Assembly (NCBI GenBank): GCA_950097015.1
Contig: CATNEN010000035.1
Span: 447,001 to 511,000, forward strand
Reading direction: 5' to 3'
DNA length: 64,000 nt
Source: Macrostomum hystrix
Taxonomy: Eukaryota; Platyhelminthes; Macrostomidae
In this document: piece after piece, positions 39,303 through 53,600 of the stretch
How positions within the stretch are numbered: position 1 is the first letter of the stretch
Layout: the number at the start of each line of letters is the position of its first letter
The notes under the pieces: generated by a model
What the model was told of the DNA's origin: nothing
Seen by the model: the letters and a program-made list of their open reading frames with translations, nothing else
Database searches by the model: none
Made by a program: the position numbers and the translations under genes

Positions 39303-39308
39303 AATAAA
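39303..39308 (+). terminator. Poly(A) signal of the GPCR-like gene
   Basis: AATAAA 82 bases after the TAG stop at 39219-39221, with a T/C-rich stretch following. Confidence 0.7.
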
Positions 39309-40194
39309 TTGACACCTCACTCTCCTTATATCCTCTTTCACAAGTGACATTGGTGGGATTGAAAACACTTAATTAATATGAAAAAAGAATTTGTTTGAAC
39401 GAGTGCAACGCGTTACTTTCCGTATTTGAACAGAATTCAGCCATGCCTGGCACTTGCCATGCTTATTAATATTCCTTTTGTGAATATTTTATAAATTCGA
39501 CTAGCAAATACTCAAGCGGACTCAAACATGAGCTGAAAAAGACCGAAGCAAACTCAAGCAGACTCAAACAGGCTAAATTAGAATGCTAACTCTAAATGTT
39601 AACGGCTAATTTCACTCCTCTAATGTCACGCCCACCTGCCTCATTATCAGTCACGTGACTGCTATTCGTCAAATGAAATAATTTTTAGATCATGTGATTC
39701 AAAGTCGGGCCACACAATCTCCTTTTGCAATTAGCCAACGAGGAACAGCACTTAGCATTGATTGCTATTTAAGAGGCCTCTCTTAGTCTCGAAACGGTGT
39801 GATTTTACCAACCAATCGATGATTAATAATCGAATTGCAGCCACTTATTGAAACTGAGCACCGTGCAGTTACAACCCGTAAGAGACAGACATGGATTTCC
39901 CGTCACTCTGCTATCGAAAGAAGCTTTAGAGAAAGCTTCTAAGATATGTTAAATAGCCTGGGAGCAATTTTCGATGCAACCTTTCCCTCATCAACCAGCT
40001 GACAAATAGTGACTCCTCTTGAACGCATCTATTTTTTATCAATGCTGTATTATATGATTTCTCCTTATTTACTTTCCCAGCAAAGTCTAAAAGTACAGGG
40101 CTAATGGCATTGTGAGATTTGCCTCATCCATAAATTATAGCCATTCTATTCACTATAGCAGAGACTGCAATGCACTCTACTATTTCCTCCATTA
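39309..40194. other. Intergenic, no gene seen
   Basis: No supportable gene, RNA or array. A degenerate gcaaactcaagcagactcaa stretch lies near 39550. Confidence 0.5.
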
Positions 40195-40943
40195 GATTGT
40201 CACTCCAACCTGTCTCAGTGCCAGTCTCAGACTCTCACTCCAACCTGTCCCAGTGCCAGTCTCAGATTGTCAGTCCAACCTGTCTCAGTGCCAGTCTCAG
40301 ACTCTCACTCCAACCTGTCCCAGTGCCAGTTTCAGATTGTCAGTCCAACCTGTCTCAGTGCCAGTCTCAGATTGTCACTCCAACCTGTCTCAGTGCCAGT
40401 CTCAGACTCTCACTCCAACCTGTCTCAGTGCCAGTCTCAGACTCTCACTCCAACCTGTCTCAGTGCCAGTCTCAGAATCTCACTCCATCCTGTCTCAGTG
40501 CCAGTCTCAGACTCTCACTCCAACCTGTCTCAGTGCCAGTCTCAGATTGTCACTCCAACCTGTCTCAGTGCCAGTCTCAGAATCTCACTCCAACCTGTCT
40601 CAGTGCCAGTCTCAGACTCTCACTCCAACCTGTCTCAGTGCCAGTCTCAGACTCTCACTCCATCCTGTCTCAGTGCCAGTCTCAGATTGTCAGTCCAACC
40701 TGTCTCAGTGCCAGTCTCAGACTCTCACTCCAACCTGTCTCAGTGCCAGTCTCAGATTGTCACTCCAACCTGTCTTAGTGCCAGTCTCAGACTCTCACTC
40801 CAACCTGTCTCAGTGCCAGTCTCAGACTCTCACTCCAACCTGTCTCAGTGCCAGTCTCAGAATCTCACTCCATCCTGTCTCAGTGCCAGTCTCAGACTCT
40901 CACTCCAACCTGTCTCAGTGCCAGTCTCAGATTGTCACTCGAA
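40195..40943. repeat. 35-bp minisatellite
   Basis: About 21 copies of a unit built on ccaacctgtctcagtgccag plus tctcagattgtcact. 35 is not a multiple of three, so three overlapping + strand false frames each show the same peptide repeats. Confidence 0.95.
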
Positions 40944-41417
40944 AGGATTGTAATCTAGCGCTGGGATTTGTTCAAATTTCATTGTGTTTCGTGCGATAAA
41001 AAATTGCCCAAAGAAGTGAAGATTTTTCCGACTGACGAGCAGTGCATGCAGATCTGCAGAGTGCACAGCAGCCCTGATACAAAAATAGTCGCTACAGAAG
41101 ATAGGCAAGCTGAACCCTTACCATGGACAGGCACGCAATCGTTCTAGTAATTTGACTACGCTAAATCTAGCGGGGGCCGCTTTAGAAACCGGAGGAGCTT
41201 ACAGAGCGAGATTCGGGATTTTAGTCATGAATTGTCGTCAGCAATCTTTGAAACAGAACCGAGCACGCACACTGGGCAGAGCCGCAATTCAGACCAGTAG
41301 TACGCTGAGTCTGATCATTGACTCCATGCGGTACGATTCCATGACAGCCCTTCTGTCATATATGAGAGTGCGACCTGCGTTGTTTGTTATTCAAAATAAT
41401 TTACCTAAGCAATAACT

Positions 41418-42060
41418 TGACTAGACATCTACCTGAGTACCAATTAGACATCTACCTGAGTACCAATTAGACATCTACCTGAGTACCAATTAGACATCTA
41501 CCTGAGTACCAATTAGACATCTACCTGAGTACCAATTAGACATCTACCTGAGTACCAACTAGACATCTACCTGAGTACCAACTAGACATCTACCTGAGTA
41601 CCAACTAGACATCTACCTGAGTACCAATTAGACATCTACCTGAGTACCAACTAGACATCTACTTGAGTACCAATTAGACATCTACCTGAGTACCAATTAG
41701 ACATCTACCTGAGTACCAATTAGACATCTACCTGAGTACCAATTAGACATCTACCTGAGTACCAACTAGACATCTACCTGAGTACCAACTAGACATCTAC
41801 CTGAGTACCAACTAGACATCTACCTGAGTACCAATTAGACATCTACCTGAGTACCAATTAGACATCTACCTGAGTACCAACTAGACATCTACCTGAGTAC
41901 CAACTAGACATCTACCTGAGTACCAATTAGACATCTACCTGAGTACCAACTAGACATCTACCTGAGTACCAACTAGACATCTACCTGAGTACCAACTAGA
42001 CATCTACCTGAGTACCAACTAGACATCTACCTGAGTACCAACTAGACATCTACCTGAGTT
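41418..42060. repeat. 23-bp minisatellite (array 1 of two adjacent)
   Basis: About 28 copies of tagacatctacctgagtacc plus aat/aac. A single stray copy lies at 44268-44292, 2 kb beyond the array. Confidence 0.95.
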
Positions 42061-42094
42061 CTATTTCGAAATGTTTTCGAAATTTCGAAAAGAA

Positions 42095-43548
42095 TCTACC
42101 CATGGATTCTAACAAAGAATCCACCAGGATTGTATCAAAGAATCTACCTGGATTGTATCAAATAATCTACCTGGATTGTATCAAAGAATCTACCAGGATT
42201 GTATCAAAGAATCTACCTGGATTGTATCAAAGAATCTACCAGGATTGTATCAAAGAATCTACCTGGATTGTATCAAAGAATCTACCTGGATTGTATCAAA
42301 GAATCTACCTGGATTGTATCAAAGAATCTACCTGGATTGTATCAAAGAATCTACCTGGATTGTATCAAAGAATCTACCAGGATTGTATCAAAGAATCTAC
42401 CTGGATTGTATCAAAGAATCTACCTGGATTGTATCAAAGAATCTACCAGGATTGTATCAAAGAATCTACCTGGATTGTATCAAAGAATCTACCTGGATTG
42501 TATCAAAGAATCTACCAGGATTTTATCAAAGAATCTACCTGGATTGTATCAAAGAATCTACCAGGATTGTATCAAAGAATCTACCCATGGATTCTAACAA
42601 AGAATCCACCTGGATTGTATCAAAGAATCTACCAGGATTGTATCAAAGAATCTACCAGGATTGTATCAAAGAATCTACCTGGATTGTATCAAAGAATCTA
42701 CCAGGATTGTATCAAAGAATCTACCAGGATTGTATCAAAGAATCTACCAGGATTGTATCAAAGAATCTACCAGGATTGTATCAAAGAATCTACCTGGATT
42801 GTATCAAAGAATCCACCTGGATTGTATCAAAGAATCTACCTGGATTGTATCAAAGAATCTACCAGGATTGTATCAAAGAATCTACCCATGGATTCTAACA
42901 AAGAATCCACCTGGATTGTATCAAAGAATCTACCAGGATTGTATCAAAGAATCTACCAGGATTGTATCAAAGAATCTACCTGGATTGTATCAAAGAATCT
43001 ACCTGGATTGTATCAAAGAATCTACCAGGATTGTATCAAAGAATCTACCTGGATTGTATCAAAGAATCTACCTGGATTGTATCAAAGAATCTACCAGGAT
43101 TTTATCAAAGAATCTACCTGGATTGTATCAAAGAATCTACCAGGATTGTATCAAAGAATCTACCCATGGATTCTAACAAAGAATCCACCTGGATTGTATC
43201 AAAGAATCTACCAGGATTGTATCAAAGAATCTACCAGGATTGTATCAAAGAATCTACCTGGATTGTATCAAAGAATCTACCAGGATTGTATCAAAGAATC
43301 TACCAGGATTGTATCAAAGAATCTACCAGGATTGTATCAAAGAATCTACCAGGATTGTATCAAAGAATCTACCTGGATTGTATCAAAGAATCCACCTGGA
43401 TTGTATCAAAGAATCTACCTGGATTGTATCAAAGAATCTACCAGGATTGTATCAAAGAATCTACCCATGGATTCTAACAAAGAATCCACCTGGATTGTAT
43501 CAAAGAATCTACCAGGATTGTATCAAAGAATCTACCAGGATTGTATTA
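42095..43548. repeat. 23-bp minisatellite with 579-bp higher-order repeat (array 2)
   Basis: About 63 copies of ggattgtatcaaagaatcta plus cct/cca. The marker cccatggattctaacaaag occurs near 42101, 42586, 42887, 43165 and 43466. Both 42586 to 43165 and 42887 to 43466 are 579 bp, showing a block duplication. All + strand frames are open, giving a false 483-codon frame. Confidence 0.95.
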
Positions 43549-44396
43549 AATAATTTACTTAGCTTAAACTTACATGTTTGTTTTAAATGGACTGCAATTA
43601 TTTAAAGCAATCAAAAAACAGGGAATCCAAATAGTTTTGTCGTGGCTAGATTAAAAACTGCTGCATGAAAAAAGTTTTTATCGTGTTCTGTATTTTATAA
43701 AGTCAAGAAGAAGAGCAAACACGAGAGAGGAAGCTTATAAATATATATTTAATTATTAAAAGCGCTAACCCTGCTAGCATATTATAGCAGTTTGTGAATG
43801 TACACATGGTAGTGACCTAAAAACAGCTCTAATATAATTAATCAGTTTCTTACAAACAGCATCATTATGTATATATATCAGGCAGGGAGCAAGCTTACTA
43901 CTTGTATGAGTAGAATTAGCGAGCAGCAGAATAAATATTAATCAGGCTATGAATGCAACAGCTGCGAAGATTATGACTGAATAAACTCGGCGATTTACAA
44001 TAAAATCTAGATAACATTATACTAGGCGAGTATTAATTAGGCAGGTAAACTGTTAAAAGTATATAAAACAATACTAGGTGGAGACACGATGGCAACCAAC
44101 ATCTGAATTATGATAGGACAAGCTATAGTCATCTTGCAGTAGATAGTATACAATGTCGACCGTCCTATCTCTATAGTTACAGATTGCTGCAAGCAAGAAA
44201 AACATTAAAAGAAAGGCATTTGATGGGAAAGCGACAGATACGAGTGCATTCAATTAGCAGCACTGAGTACCAACTAGACATCTAGACAGATTAGATTAAC
44301 TGAGTTTGTTTACCCATAAAAAATCAACATCGTCAAAATTTGTGCATTTCAAGCGATCAATTACTTCAAAGTTGCAAATAAGAGAAACTAGTTCTA
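43549..44396. other. AT-rich, no gene seen
   Basis: Between the 23-bp and 26-bp arrays there is no coding region or RNA gene that I can support. Confidence 0.5.
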
Positions 44397-44399
44397 TTA

Positions 44400-45790
44400 T
44401 GATAAATTCGGATAAGATAGGAGAACTGCGGATGGGATGAGATTGGAGAACTGAGGATGGGATGAGATTGGAGAACTGAGGATGGGATGAGATTGGAGAA
44501 CTGAGGATGGGATGAGATTGGAGAACTGAGGATGGGATGAGATTGGAGAACTGAGGATGGGGTGAGATTGGAGAACTGAGGATGGGGTGAGATTGGAGAA
44601 CTGAGGGATGAGATTGGAGAACTGAGGGATGAGATTGGAGAACTGAGGGATGAGATTGGACAACTGAGGATTAGAATGAGATTGGAGAACTGAAAATGAG
44701 GATGAGATTTGAGAACTGAAAATGGGGATGAGATTGGAGAAATGAAAATGGGGATGAGATTGGAGAACTGAAAATGGGGATGAGATTGGAGAACTGAGGA
44801 TGGGATGAGATTGAAGAACTGAGGAGGGATGAGATTGGAGAACTGAGGATTGAAATGAGATTGGAGAACTGAGGATTGAAATGAGATTGGAGAACTGAGG
44901 ATTGAAATGAGATTGGAGAACTGAGGATTGAAATGAGATTGGAGAACTGAGGATGGGATGAGATTGGAGAACTGAGGGATGAGATTGGAGAACTGAGGGA
45001 TGAGATTGGACAACTGAGGATTAGAATGAGATTGGAGAACTGAAAATGAGGATGAGATTTGAGAACTGAAAATGGGGATGAGATTGGAGAAATGAAAATG
45101 GGGATGAGATTGAAGAACTGAAAATGGGGATGAGATTGGAGAACTGAGGATGGGATGAGATTGAAGAACTGAGGAGGGATGAGATTGGAGAACTGAGGAT
45201 TGAAATGAGATTGGAGAACTGAGGATTGAAATGAGATTGGAGAACTGAGGATTGAAATGAGATTGGAGAACTGAGGATTGAAATGAGATTGGAGAACTGA
45301 GGATGGGGTGAGATTGGAGAACTGAGGGATGAGATTGGAGAACTGAGGGATGAGATTGGACAACTGAGGATTAGAATGAGATTGGAGAACTGAAAATGAG
45401 GATGAGATTTGAGAACTGAAAATGGGGATGAGATTGGAGAAATGAAAATGGGGATGAGATTGAAGAACTGAAAATGGGGATGAGATTGGAGAACTGAGGA
45501 TGGGATGAGATTGAAGAACTGAGGAGGGATGAGATAGGAGAACTGAGGATTGAAATGAGATTGGAGAACTGAGGATTGAAATGAGATTGGAGAACTGAGG
45601 ATTGAAATGAGATTGGAGAACTGAGGATTGAAATGAGATTGGAGAACTGAGGATTGAAATGAGATTGGAGAACTAAGGATTGAAATGAGATTGGAGAACT
45701 GAGGATTGAAATGAGATTAGAGAACTGAGGATTGAAATGAGATTGGAGAACTGAGGATTGAAATGAGATTGGAGAACTGAGGATGAGATG
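44400..45790. repeat. 21-26-bp minisatellite with exact 350-bp higher-order repeat
   Basis: Units start gagattggagaactgagga with variable tails (tgaaat, tgggat and others). The marker ggacaactgaggattagaat recurs with caact at 44661, 45011 and 45361, exactly 350 bp apart. Minus-strand frames here are artefacts. Confidence 0.95.
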
Positions 45791-46880
45791 TAATGGGAGA
45801 AAGGAAAAACTGAAAGGTCATAAAGGGAATGAGAAGTATTTGTCCCAATAACACAGTGTTTAATTAGTTTTAATCTCAAAGAAATGACACTACATTAGAA
45901 AAACTAGAAACTTTGAAGCAGGCTGATTAAATTTTACTCTAATCTTTCTAACAGAAAGAAACATACAATAAAACTACAAAAAGTAATAGACCGCACTGGG
46001 AGAGATTGAATAAGAAAGCAAATGATACAGAGACTATCCGCTGTAGATACTAGACCTGTCGCAGCTAGCGGCAGTGGGGCTGAGAGAAAAATATATTTTG
46101 CCATTTTTTAAGTCCTGAGAGCGTCGCCTTTGTTGAAATAAAATAGATGCATAAATAAAGAGCAGGTAAAAAAATAAAACAAGATTGATTTGCTGACGCT
46201 ATTTAGTTTCTGACGCGCTTGGAAAATAAAAAACTTTTGATCTGTAAAATTTAACACAGATGAAATAAGCATATATGTTAAACGATCTGCAATAATTTGT
46301 TTGTTGGCTATTATAAAATGAAAAAACGAGCGCGCAGACTACTCAAAGTAGTTTGGCAGTATAACAGAGCAGCAAATTGGAGAAATATATATTCTATAGG
46401 CTAGGCCGTAGTGAGGGAAGGTGATGGAAATGATGAGTATCAAATTAAAAATCTTTAGCAGAAAACACATGCGCATCGGACTATGTGACCGCGTGTATTG
46501 TTAGTTGATAGGGTCATGTGCAAGCTCGTAAAAAATAACTGTCAGTAACTGTCTCTAAATCCTACCAAAAAACGCCACTATCAGTTCGTTAAAACGTAAG
46601 TCAATCAGTTAGTTTTCTTACTCATAAGAGTTCGGTCGGTTGTATCAGATATATTTAATGTTTAGCGATGCTACTAAACGATTTAAATAGAGAACAATTA
46701 CCACATGGGCGTCATTCATTAAATCTATCTCAGCTAAGTCATGTTCTTTAGCTCATTGTTGATTATAAAAATTTTATAGAATAAAATCTGAATTGACAAG
46801 ACGCGAATGCGAAGCCGAGATTCCAGATAAATCTCACGAGACTTTATTTTACTAAGTTAGTAATAATTAATAATAATTTA
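45791..46880. other. AT-rich intergenic, no gene seen
   Basis: About 1.1 kb with no supportable features. Confidence 0.5.
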
Positions 46881-47174
46881 TTACACCTGCCCCAATCGGG
46901 CCAGATGTGCAGCCGACAGCATAGCCGCAGCTATTGCGCGGCGCATCTGAAGGCTGCGTACAGCTGTTCAGTCCATGGACTGGGGGGACGCTACACCCAC
47001 CTTCAATTATCCCAGCTGCAGTAAATGGTACCTATTTAACAGCTGGGTGAACTGAAGCAATGCAGAGTTAACTGTCTTGCTAAAGGACACAAATTGTTTC
47101 AGTGGAGTCGGGAATCGAACCCGCGACCTTCAAGTCGTTAGTCCGACGCCCTAACCTCTAGGCTACAAGCTCTT
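46881..47174 (-). mobile_element. tRNA-derived SINE, family 2, copy B
   Basis: A full-length match to 26778-27078, again on the minus strand: tRNA-like head at the 47.17-kb end, shared body, and a (TAA)n-type tail at the 46.88-kb end. The two copies differ by scattered substitutions and small indels, so they are not recent duplicates of each other. Confidence 0.88.
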
Positions 47175-47637
47175 TGTAAGTATATTGTACAAATCGGTAA
47201 ATCGCATTAAACACACTGGGATTTCAAAGCACTATGCCCAGTAAGTTATAATAATGCATATAATCAAATAAACTATTAAACAAACTACCATCGATGCTAT
47301 TTAATAGTACAAAATAATCTAGCTGCCTTTATTCTAAGAGGATTCTAACCGCGAATCTAACTGGAGTCTAGAAAAGACTCTACCCATATTCTACATAAAA
47401 GCACCTTTACTCAACAATGAGTACACTTTCATTCTACTAGTAATAATTTAAGTTGTCAATATTGAGTCTTAGGATACTTCAATTCAACTAAAGTAAGCAT
47501 AAGTAAGTACTTTCGCAGCGGTGCGAGTTAAGTCATGAACTAGGAATAATGCCGGGAACAAAGGTCGAGAGAGAATTTCTTTAAACTGAACAGAAATCTG
47601 ACAGCTCAATTTCAGTTGTTTCCAAACGAGGCCCGGC

Positions 47638-50600
47638 TCATTCGGTGTCCATCGGTTCGCTGGAGGCTGACGCCGCAGCTCCGGAGAAGGCATCAGACAG
47701 AGCCTCATAGTCTAGAACAATGGCTTTGAGTATGTCCGACAGTGATACAACACCGATCACTCGCTGATCGCCGTCGACAATCACTAGTCGGTGAACCTCG
47801 GCGGTGACTAGCTTCTCCAGGACGCTGCGCAGCGAGTCATCCGGCTGGCAGGCGGTGACGCCTTCGAAGCGCTCTCTGCGATACTGCAGGGCGTCCTTCA
47901 CCGACACGTCCAGATTGTTGTAGGTCTTTGTGGCGGCCAGGTTCTTGAATGCGGTTGAGATGGAACCATGCTGATGAAATCCTAATTATTCCGGATAAAC
48001 TAATAACCGATATCTAGCAAATAACAGAATAAAACTCCAATGCCCGACTCTCAACTCTTATCTCTGAGCCTTCACAACTGACCCCTGAGTCTCTCACAAC
48101 TGACCCCTGAGTCTCACACAACTGACCCCTGAGTCTCACACAACTGACCCCTGAGTCTCTCAAAACTGACCCCTGAATATCTCACAATTGACCCCTGAGT
48201 CTCACACAACTGACCCCTGAGTCTCTCAAAACTGACCCCTGAGTCTCTCACAACTGACCCCTGAGTCTCACACAACTGACCACTGAATCTCTAACAAATG
48301 ATCCCTGAATATCTCACAATTGACCCCTGAGTCTCACATAACTGACCCCTGAGTCTCTCAAAACTGACCCCTGAGTCTCTCACAACTGACCCCTGAGTCT
48401 CTCACAACTGACCCCTGAGTCTCACACAACTGACCCCTGAGTCTCACACAACTAACCCTCACCTCTAATTCCTGAATCTCACCAATGATCCCTGAATCTC
48501 ACCTCTAGTCCCTGAATCTTACCTCTAGTCCCTGAATCTCACCTATAATCCCTGAATCTCACCTTAAGTCACAGAATCTCACACCACTAATCCCAGAATC
48601 TCACACCAATCCCAGAATCACAATCCAGAAATCACATTCTGGATAATGGAAAACAATTCTGGAGAGCGCGCCCGCTCAAACTGGTCAATATGAAAAACGG
48701 CAAGTGAAACAGTTTAATAACAGTTTAAAGAAAGCGCAAATACAGCCCTCATATCTAAAGACTGCTAGCTAACTCTTATCTGAGGAGTAGCTATTTGTTG
48801 TCTCTCGGGCCATTGCTCAGCATTCGGGGGTCAGAAGGGCTAATTTTGCTATCTTACGAGCGTAACCGCAGATTTACATAAATTTCGAAACTAAAAAATA
48901 ATGGCGCTCACAATGACATCAAACTTTGAGTAGATATCCGTGAGCCGACCGTCCGGCCCAACCACGGGCAGGGCGCTAATCCGGTGCTGCACAAACAGAC
49001 TGAGCACCTTCACCAAAGGTGTGGCCTCGGTAATAGTTCGAATGCCTTCGTAGGTGCCAATGCCCAGCTGGCGCAGTGTGGCATCCAGCCAGGGCGGCAT
49101 GGGCAGCTGGTGCATGTACAGGTAGATGTACTTCAGTATGCGCTTGTGGGTCAGGATGAACAGAGCGTTGCCGGTGCGCGGTTCAACAACCGGCAGGCGG
49201 TGAACTCTGGCGTGCAGCAGCAGTCGAACGGCGTCCAATAGGGAGGCCTCCGGCGAGATCCACAGGAAGGGCCTGAGGCTAGTCTGCAGCTGGGCTCGCC
49301 AGGTGCTAATCCGGTGGGACTCCAGCTCTTCCATTGGCACCAGAGCTGAGCGATAGAAATTGTGCAGAATGTTAATGAAGTCCGTGATTGTCAGCATGCC
49401 GACGAAGCGCTGCTGGGCCGAGTCCCACACTGGCGCGGCGCGGAGGCCGTTGTACACCAGGGCGAAGAAGGCCTTCTTAACATTCAGGTTGTGGTCGAAC
49501 ACAAGCAGCTTGCTGCTGGTGGGAATTAGATCGTAGCAACGATGCTTCTGGGCGAAGATGGAGAACACGCGATCAGGATCGGACACTGTGGCCTGGCGCA
49601 CCTGAGAGTGAAGCGGCAAGATGGGATCTGGCTAAGTGAGATGGGATCTAGCTAAGTGAAATAAGATCTGATTGTGTCGGGTGGGATCTGATTGTGAGGG
49701 ATGGGATCTAATTGTGTGGGATGGGATCTGATTGTGTGGGATGGGATCTGATTGTGAGGGATGGGATCTGATTGTGAGGGATGGGGATCTGATTGTGAGG
49801 GATGGGATCTGATTGTGTGGGATGGGATCTGATTGTGAGGGATGGGATCTAATTGTGTGGGATGGGATCTGATTGTGTGGGATGGGATCTGATTGTGAGG
49901 GATGGGATCTGATTGTGAGGGATGGGGATCTGATTGTGAGGGATGGGATCTGATTGTGTGGGATGGGATCTGATTGTGTGGGATGGGATCTGATTGTGTG
50001 GGATGGGATCTGATTGTGTGAGATGGGGATCTGGCTGGGTAATCAGATTTCTAGTTGGGCAGGGCAAGAATAGCAGTTTGGGATCTCAAGATTAACTCAA
50101 ATGAACGCACATCGTCAACGTCCACTGTGGAGCTGTCGCCCTGGCACTTGGACCGGAAGATGATGTACTTTTCGTTCTCGGTCACCTGAACATCCTGATT
50201 GCTGCCGCTGCTGCCGCCTGCTGCACCAAGGCCTGTGCCGGCTGTCATGGAAGCTGCCCGGAGCCTCGATGCAGAAGTTGAAGCTGTCCAGGTTTGCAAA
50301 TGAGCCGGTTGCTGCTGCTGCTGCTGCTGTTTTTGCTGCTGCTGCCGCTGAATAATTTGAGAGGCTGCTACCGCCTCCGATGAGGGACCGGACATGCGGC
50401 GAGGACGCGATTCGGCCATGGCTGTTGCCGATTGAATGCAGCACTGGCCTGCAGTTACCAACCAAAATCAACTGTTGAAAAAACTACTCGAAGAAGAAAC
50501 GGACTTACACGTGCACTTTTTGCTTCAGTTCAGTATATGCCAACAATTTACCGGCTAACTTAAAGAGAGAAGACTACAGCCTTAAATTATTTCATTTAGT

Positions 50601-53600
50601 CTTTAGAAAAAAAAGAAACTAAAATAGACAGAAGACAAATAGCAAGCGAGGAAGGTCCAGCGTTGACTGCCTGTTTGTCAGGCTTTTTGAATTAAGAATG
50701 GATATAAACGGACCGGCTTGTGATAGGGGGCATAGGTCTGTTCAGCTGGGGCAGGTTAGGGGTTTTGGAGTGTGTGGCGAGTGTGAGGGTTGGTGGACAA
50801 ATAGGGGAGGGTGTAAAGAACGCGGAGTGGGGGTTGATAGAACGACATTTTGGGCAGTGGGGTCGAAATGTACACTGCCCTCAGTACAAGACTGACTCAC
50901 ATTAGACCAGCACCACAGCGGGATGAATGTACGTAGCAAATGTACACTTTTGCGTGGTAAGGATAGACTTTCGCAGTTAAATCAAATTTAATTAGACAAC
51001 CTGCACAAGCAAGCAAGCAAGCCCAAATTAAAAACAAAGTCGCTCTATTATGATAATGTAACATGGTTTTAGTGAATTTTCATTTCTTTCTCTGCGTTCA
51101 TTTATTTTATTTTCAATCCAGTCAACAAATAAAAAGTGCTAAAACTGCTACTAAATATTTATTTAGCTAATGCGCATACACACTAACAAATGAACCACGA
51201 TTCGCCAAAATAACAAATACAAAATGTCCTATAAAGCCTTCAAAATGTACTTTTTATGTTTTAAGAATTAAAAGGCATTTGAGACAGAGGGGTGGCTATG
51301 TCTTGCATACAATATGTTACGAGTACAAAAGACGCTGTAAGTAGCTTAGTGAAAGGAAAAAGCTTTTTTGGTATATTGGGTATGCAAAGAGGTCGAAGTT
51401 AAGGTAACTATACGAGTACTAAAAATATAGAAGACAGTGTTTCCCACATCCACGCATACGCTTCTAACAGATTGAATAGCATTGACTCACCGTCGATATT
51501 GGCAGTGTGGCTAAGGCTCTCAAACAGATCCTTATGCCTGAGCTGCACGCTGGCCGTGTTAGGAGGATAAGAATTCTAAAATAAATGATAAAGTTGAGTA
51601 AATTATTTTAGTACGAGTATGTGCTATGCATAGGGGCATTAATAAGTAATACTCTAGTATGCAAAACATTCTATCGTTAGCAAAGCTAGGCTCAATTATC
51701 ATACGGGGAATGTACTTTACTAAAACACCCGTTCAGTAAGGTACATCCATACCAATTACGCAATGCAATTTTACGAAGTGTGATGATACACGCGACTTCT
51801 CTATCTGTCTGAGCAAAACAGAATGTAATTAAATCACAAATCACAAACAATGGCAATGCAAACAGCATTCCAATAAACATTTTTCTGTTTACTGTACGTA
51901 TAATTGTTTCAGCCAATATTTCATTACAGTTGCATGCTTATGGAAAGGCGAAATAAACAATTCTGTTTAAAAGTTTATTATCGCAAGCGCTTAAAAATGT
52001 ATATACACTAGTTTGAAAACTTTTAATGCAGGACTTATAAAAATTAAATAACATTACAGAACGAATAAAGTTTAAGTCATGGATCTTCAAACAAAAAAAC
52101 CCTGTCTAACACCTTTGTCTGATGGTAAACACCCTGGTCTAAGAGGAAACACCTCTGTCTAACAGGAAACACACCTGTCTAACAGGAAACACACCTGTCT
52201 AACAGGAAACACACCTGTCTAACTGGAAACACACCTGTCTAACTGGAAATACACCTGTCTAACAGGAAACACACCTGTCTAACTGGAAACACACCTGTCT
52301 AACAGGAAACACACCTGTCTAACTGGAAACACACCTGTCTAACAGGAAACACACCTGTCTAACTGGAAACACACCTGTCTAACTGGAAACACACCTGTCT
52401 AACAGGAAACACACCTGTCTAACAGGAAACACACCTGTCTAACAGGAAACACACCTGTCTAACTGGAAACACACCTGTCTAACTGGAAACACACCTGTCT
52501 AACTGGAAACACACCTGTCTAACAGGAAACACACCTGTCTAACAGGAAACACACCTGTCTAACTGGAAACACACCTGTCTAACAGGAAACACACCTGTCT
52601 AACTGGAAACACACCTGTCTAACAGGAAACACACCTGTCTAGCAGGAAACACCTCTGTCCAACAGGAAACACTCCTGTCTAACAGGAAACACACCTGTCT
52701 AACAGGAAACACCTCTGTCCAACAGGAAACACTCGTGTCTAACAGGACATACAGGTAATGCAAGAGAGCATTACAACAGCAGGGTTAGTATTCTATGAAA
52801 CAAGGAGAAAAAACTTTCAGCAAAAAAAGTATGAAAAATTAGGATCAATAGAAGGTTTGCACTATGCAGTTAGGGTGAGTATTGTCATTCATTCATAATG
52901 AACAATTTTCTCAAATATACTTAATGGATGACAGAGTCAATCGTAATATTCTATTTATATAGTGATGGGATGAAGGGTGTGTAGACAGGAAAGTGATGGG
53001 ATGAGGGGTGTGTGTACACTGTAAAAATACGATCTATTTTGAGCTCAAACATTTTAGTCGGCTATATAAACAGACAGTGGGATAAAATATAAATCAATCA
53101 GCAACAACGAAATAAAATAAAAGTGCAAGCCTCACCGACGGACTAAGTGAGTCGTCAGCTGAGATAGTCTGTAATAGTGCGCATCGCAATCGATGCACAG
53201 GCAGTCGGTGAAAATTGATTTTTAGAATAAAAAAGTGCCATTCGGCTTTATACTCGTAGCGGCCTAGAGACTGTCATTTATTTCGGAAAATATTTAAATT
53301 AGTAAAAACAGTTCACTAGAACAAGCGCAATAGGTAAAAAGTGTTTGCATGAGTAAAAATAAAATACTGCATAACAAGCAGAATTTCACATCCGGTAATA
53401 TGTGGCTAATTACAAAAATTGTTAACATTTCAGATTGATTGGTCAAGAGGGTCGGTGAAAACCCGAAGGTGATCGGACAGCAGGATGTATGCACAGGATG
53501 GCGATTGGACGTAAAGGTATGTGTACAATTCAAGGCTGATTGGACGAAGGGTGGGTGTACATGTACACAGAAAGGTGATTGGTCGACAGGATGTGTACAC

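Noticed and set aside
42102-43605. Open frames up to 483 codons on the + strand
   Set aside because: All three frames are open because the 23-bp unit has no stops; there is no signal, promoter or splice context.
51692-51916. 74-codon hydrophobic frame on the minus strand in AMPK gamma intron 1
   Set aside because: It begins at a TTG rather than ATG and has no splice or promoter support.
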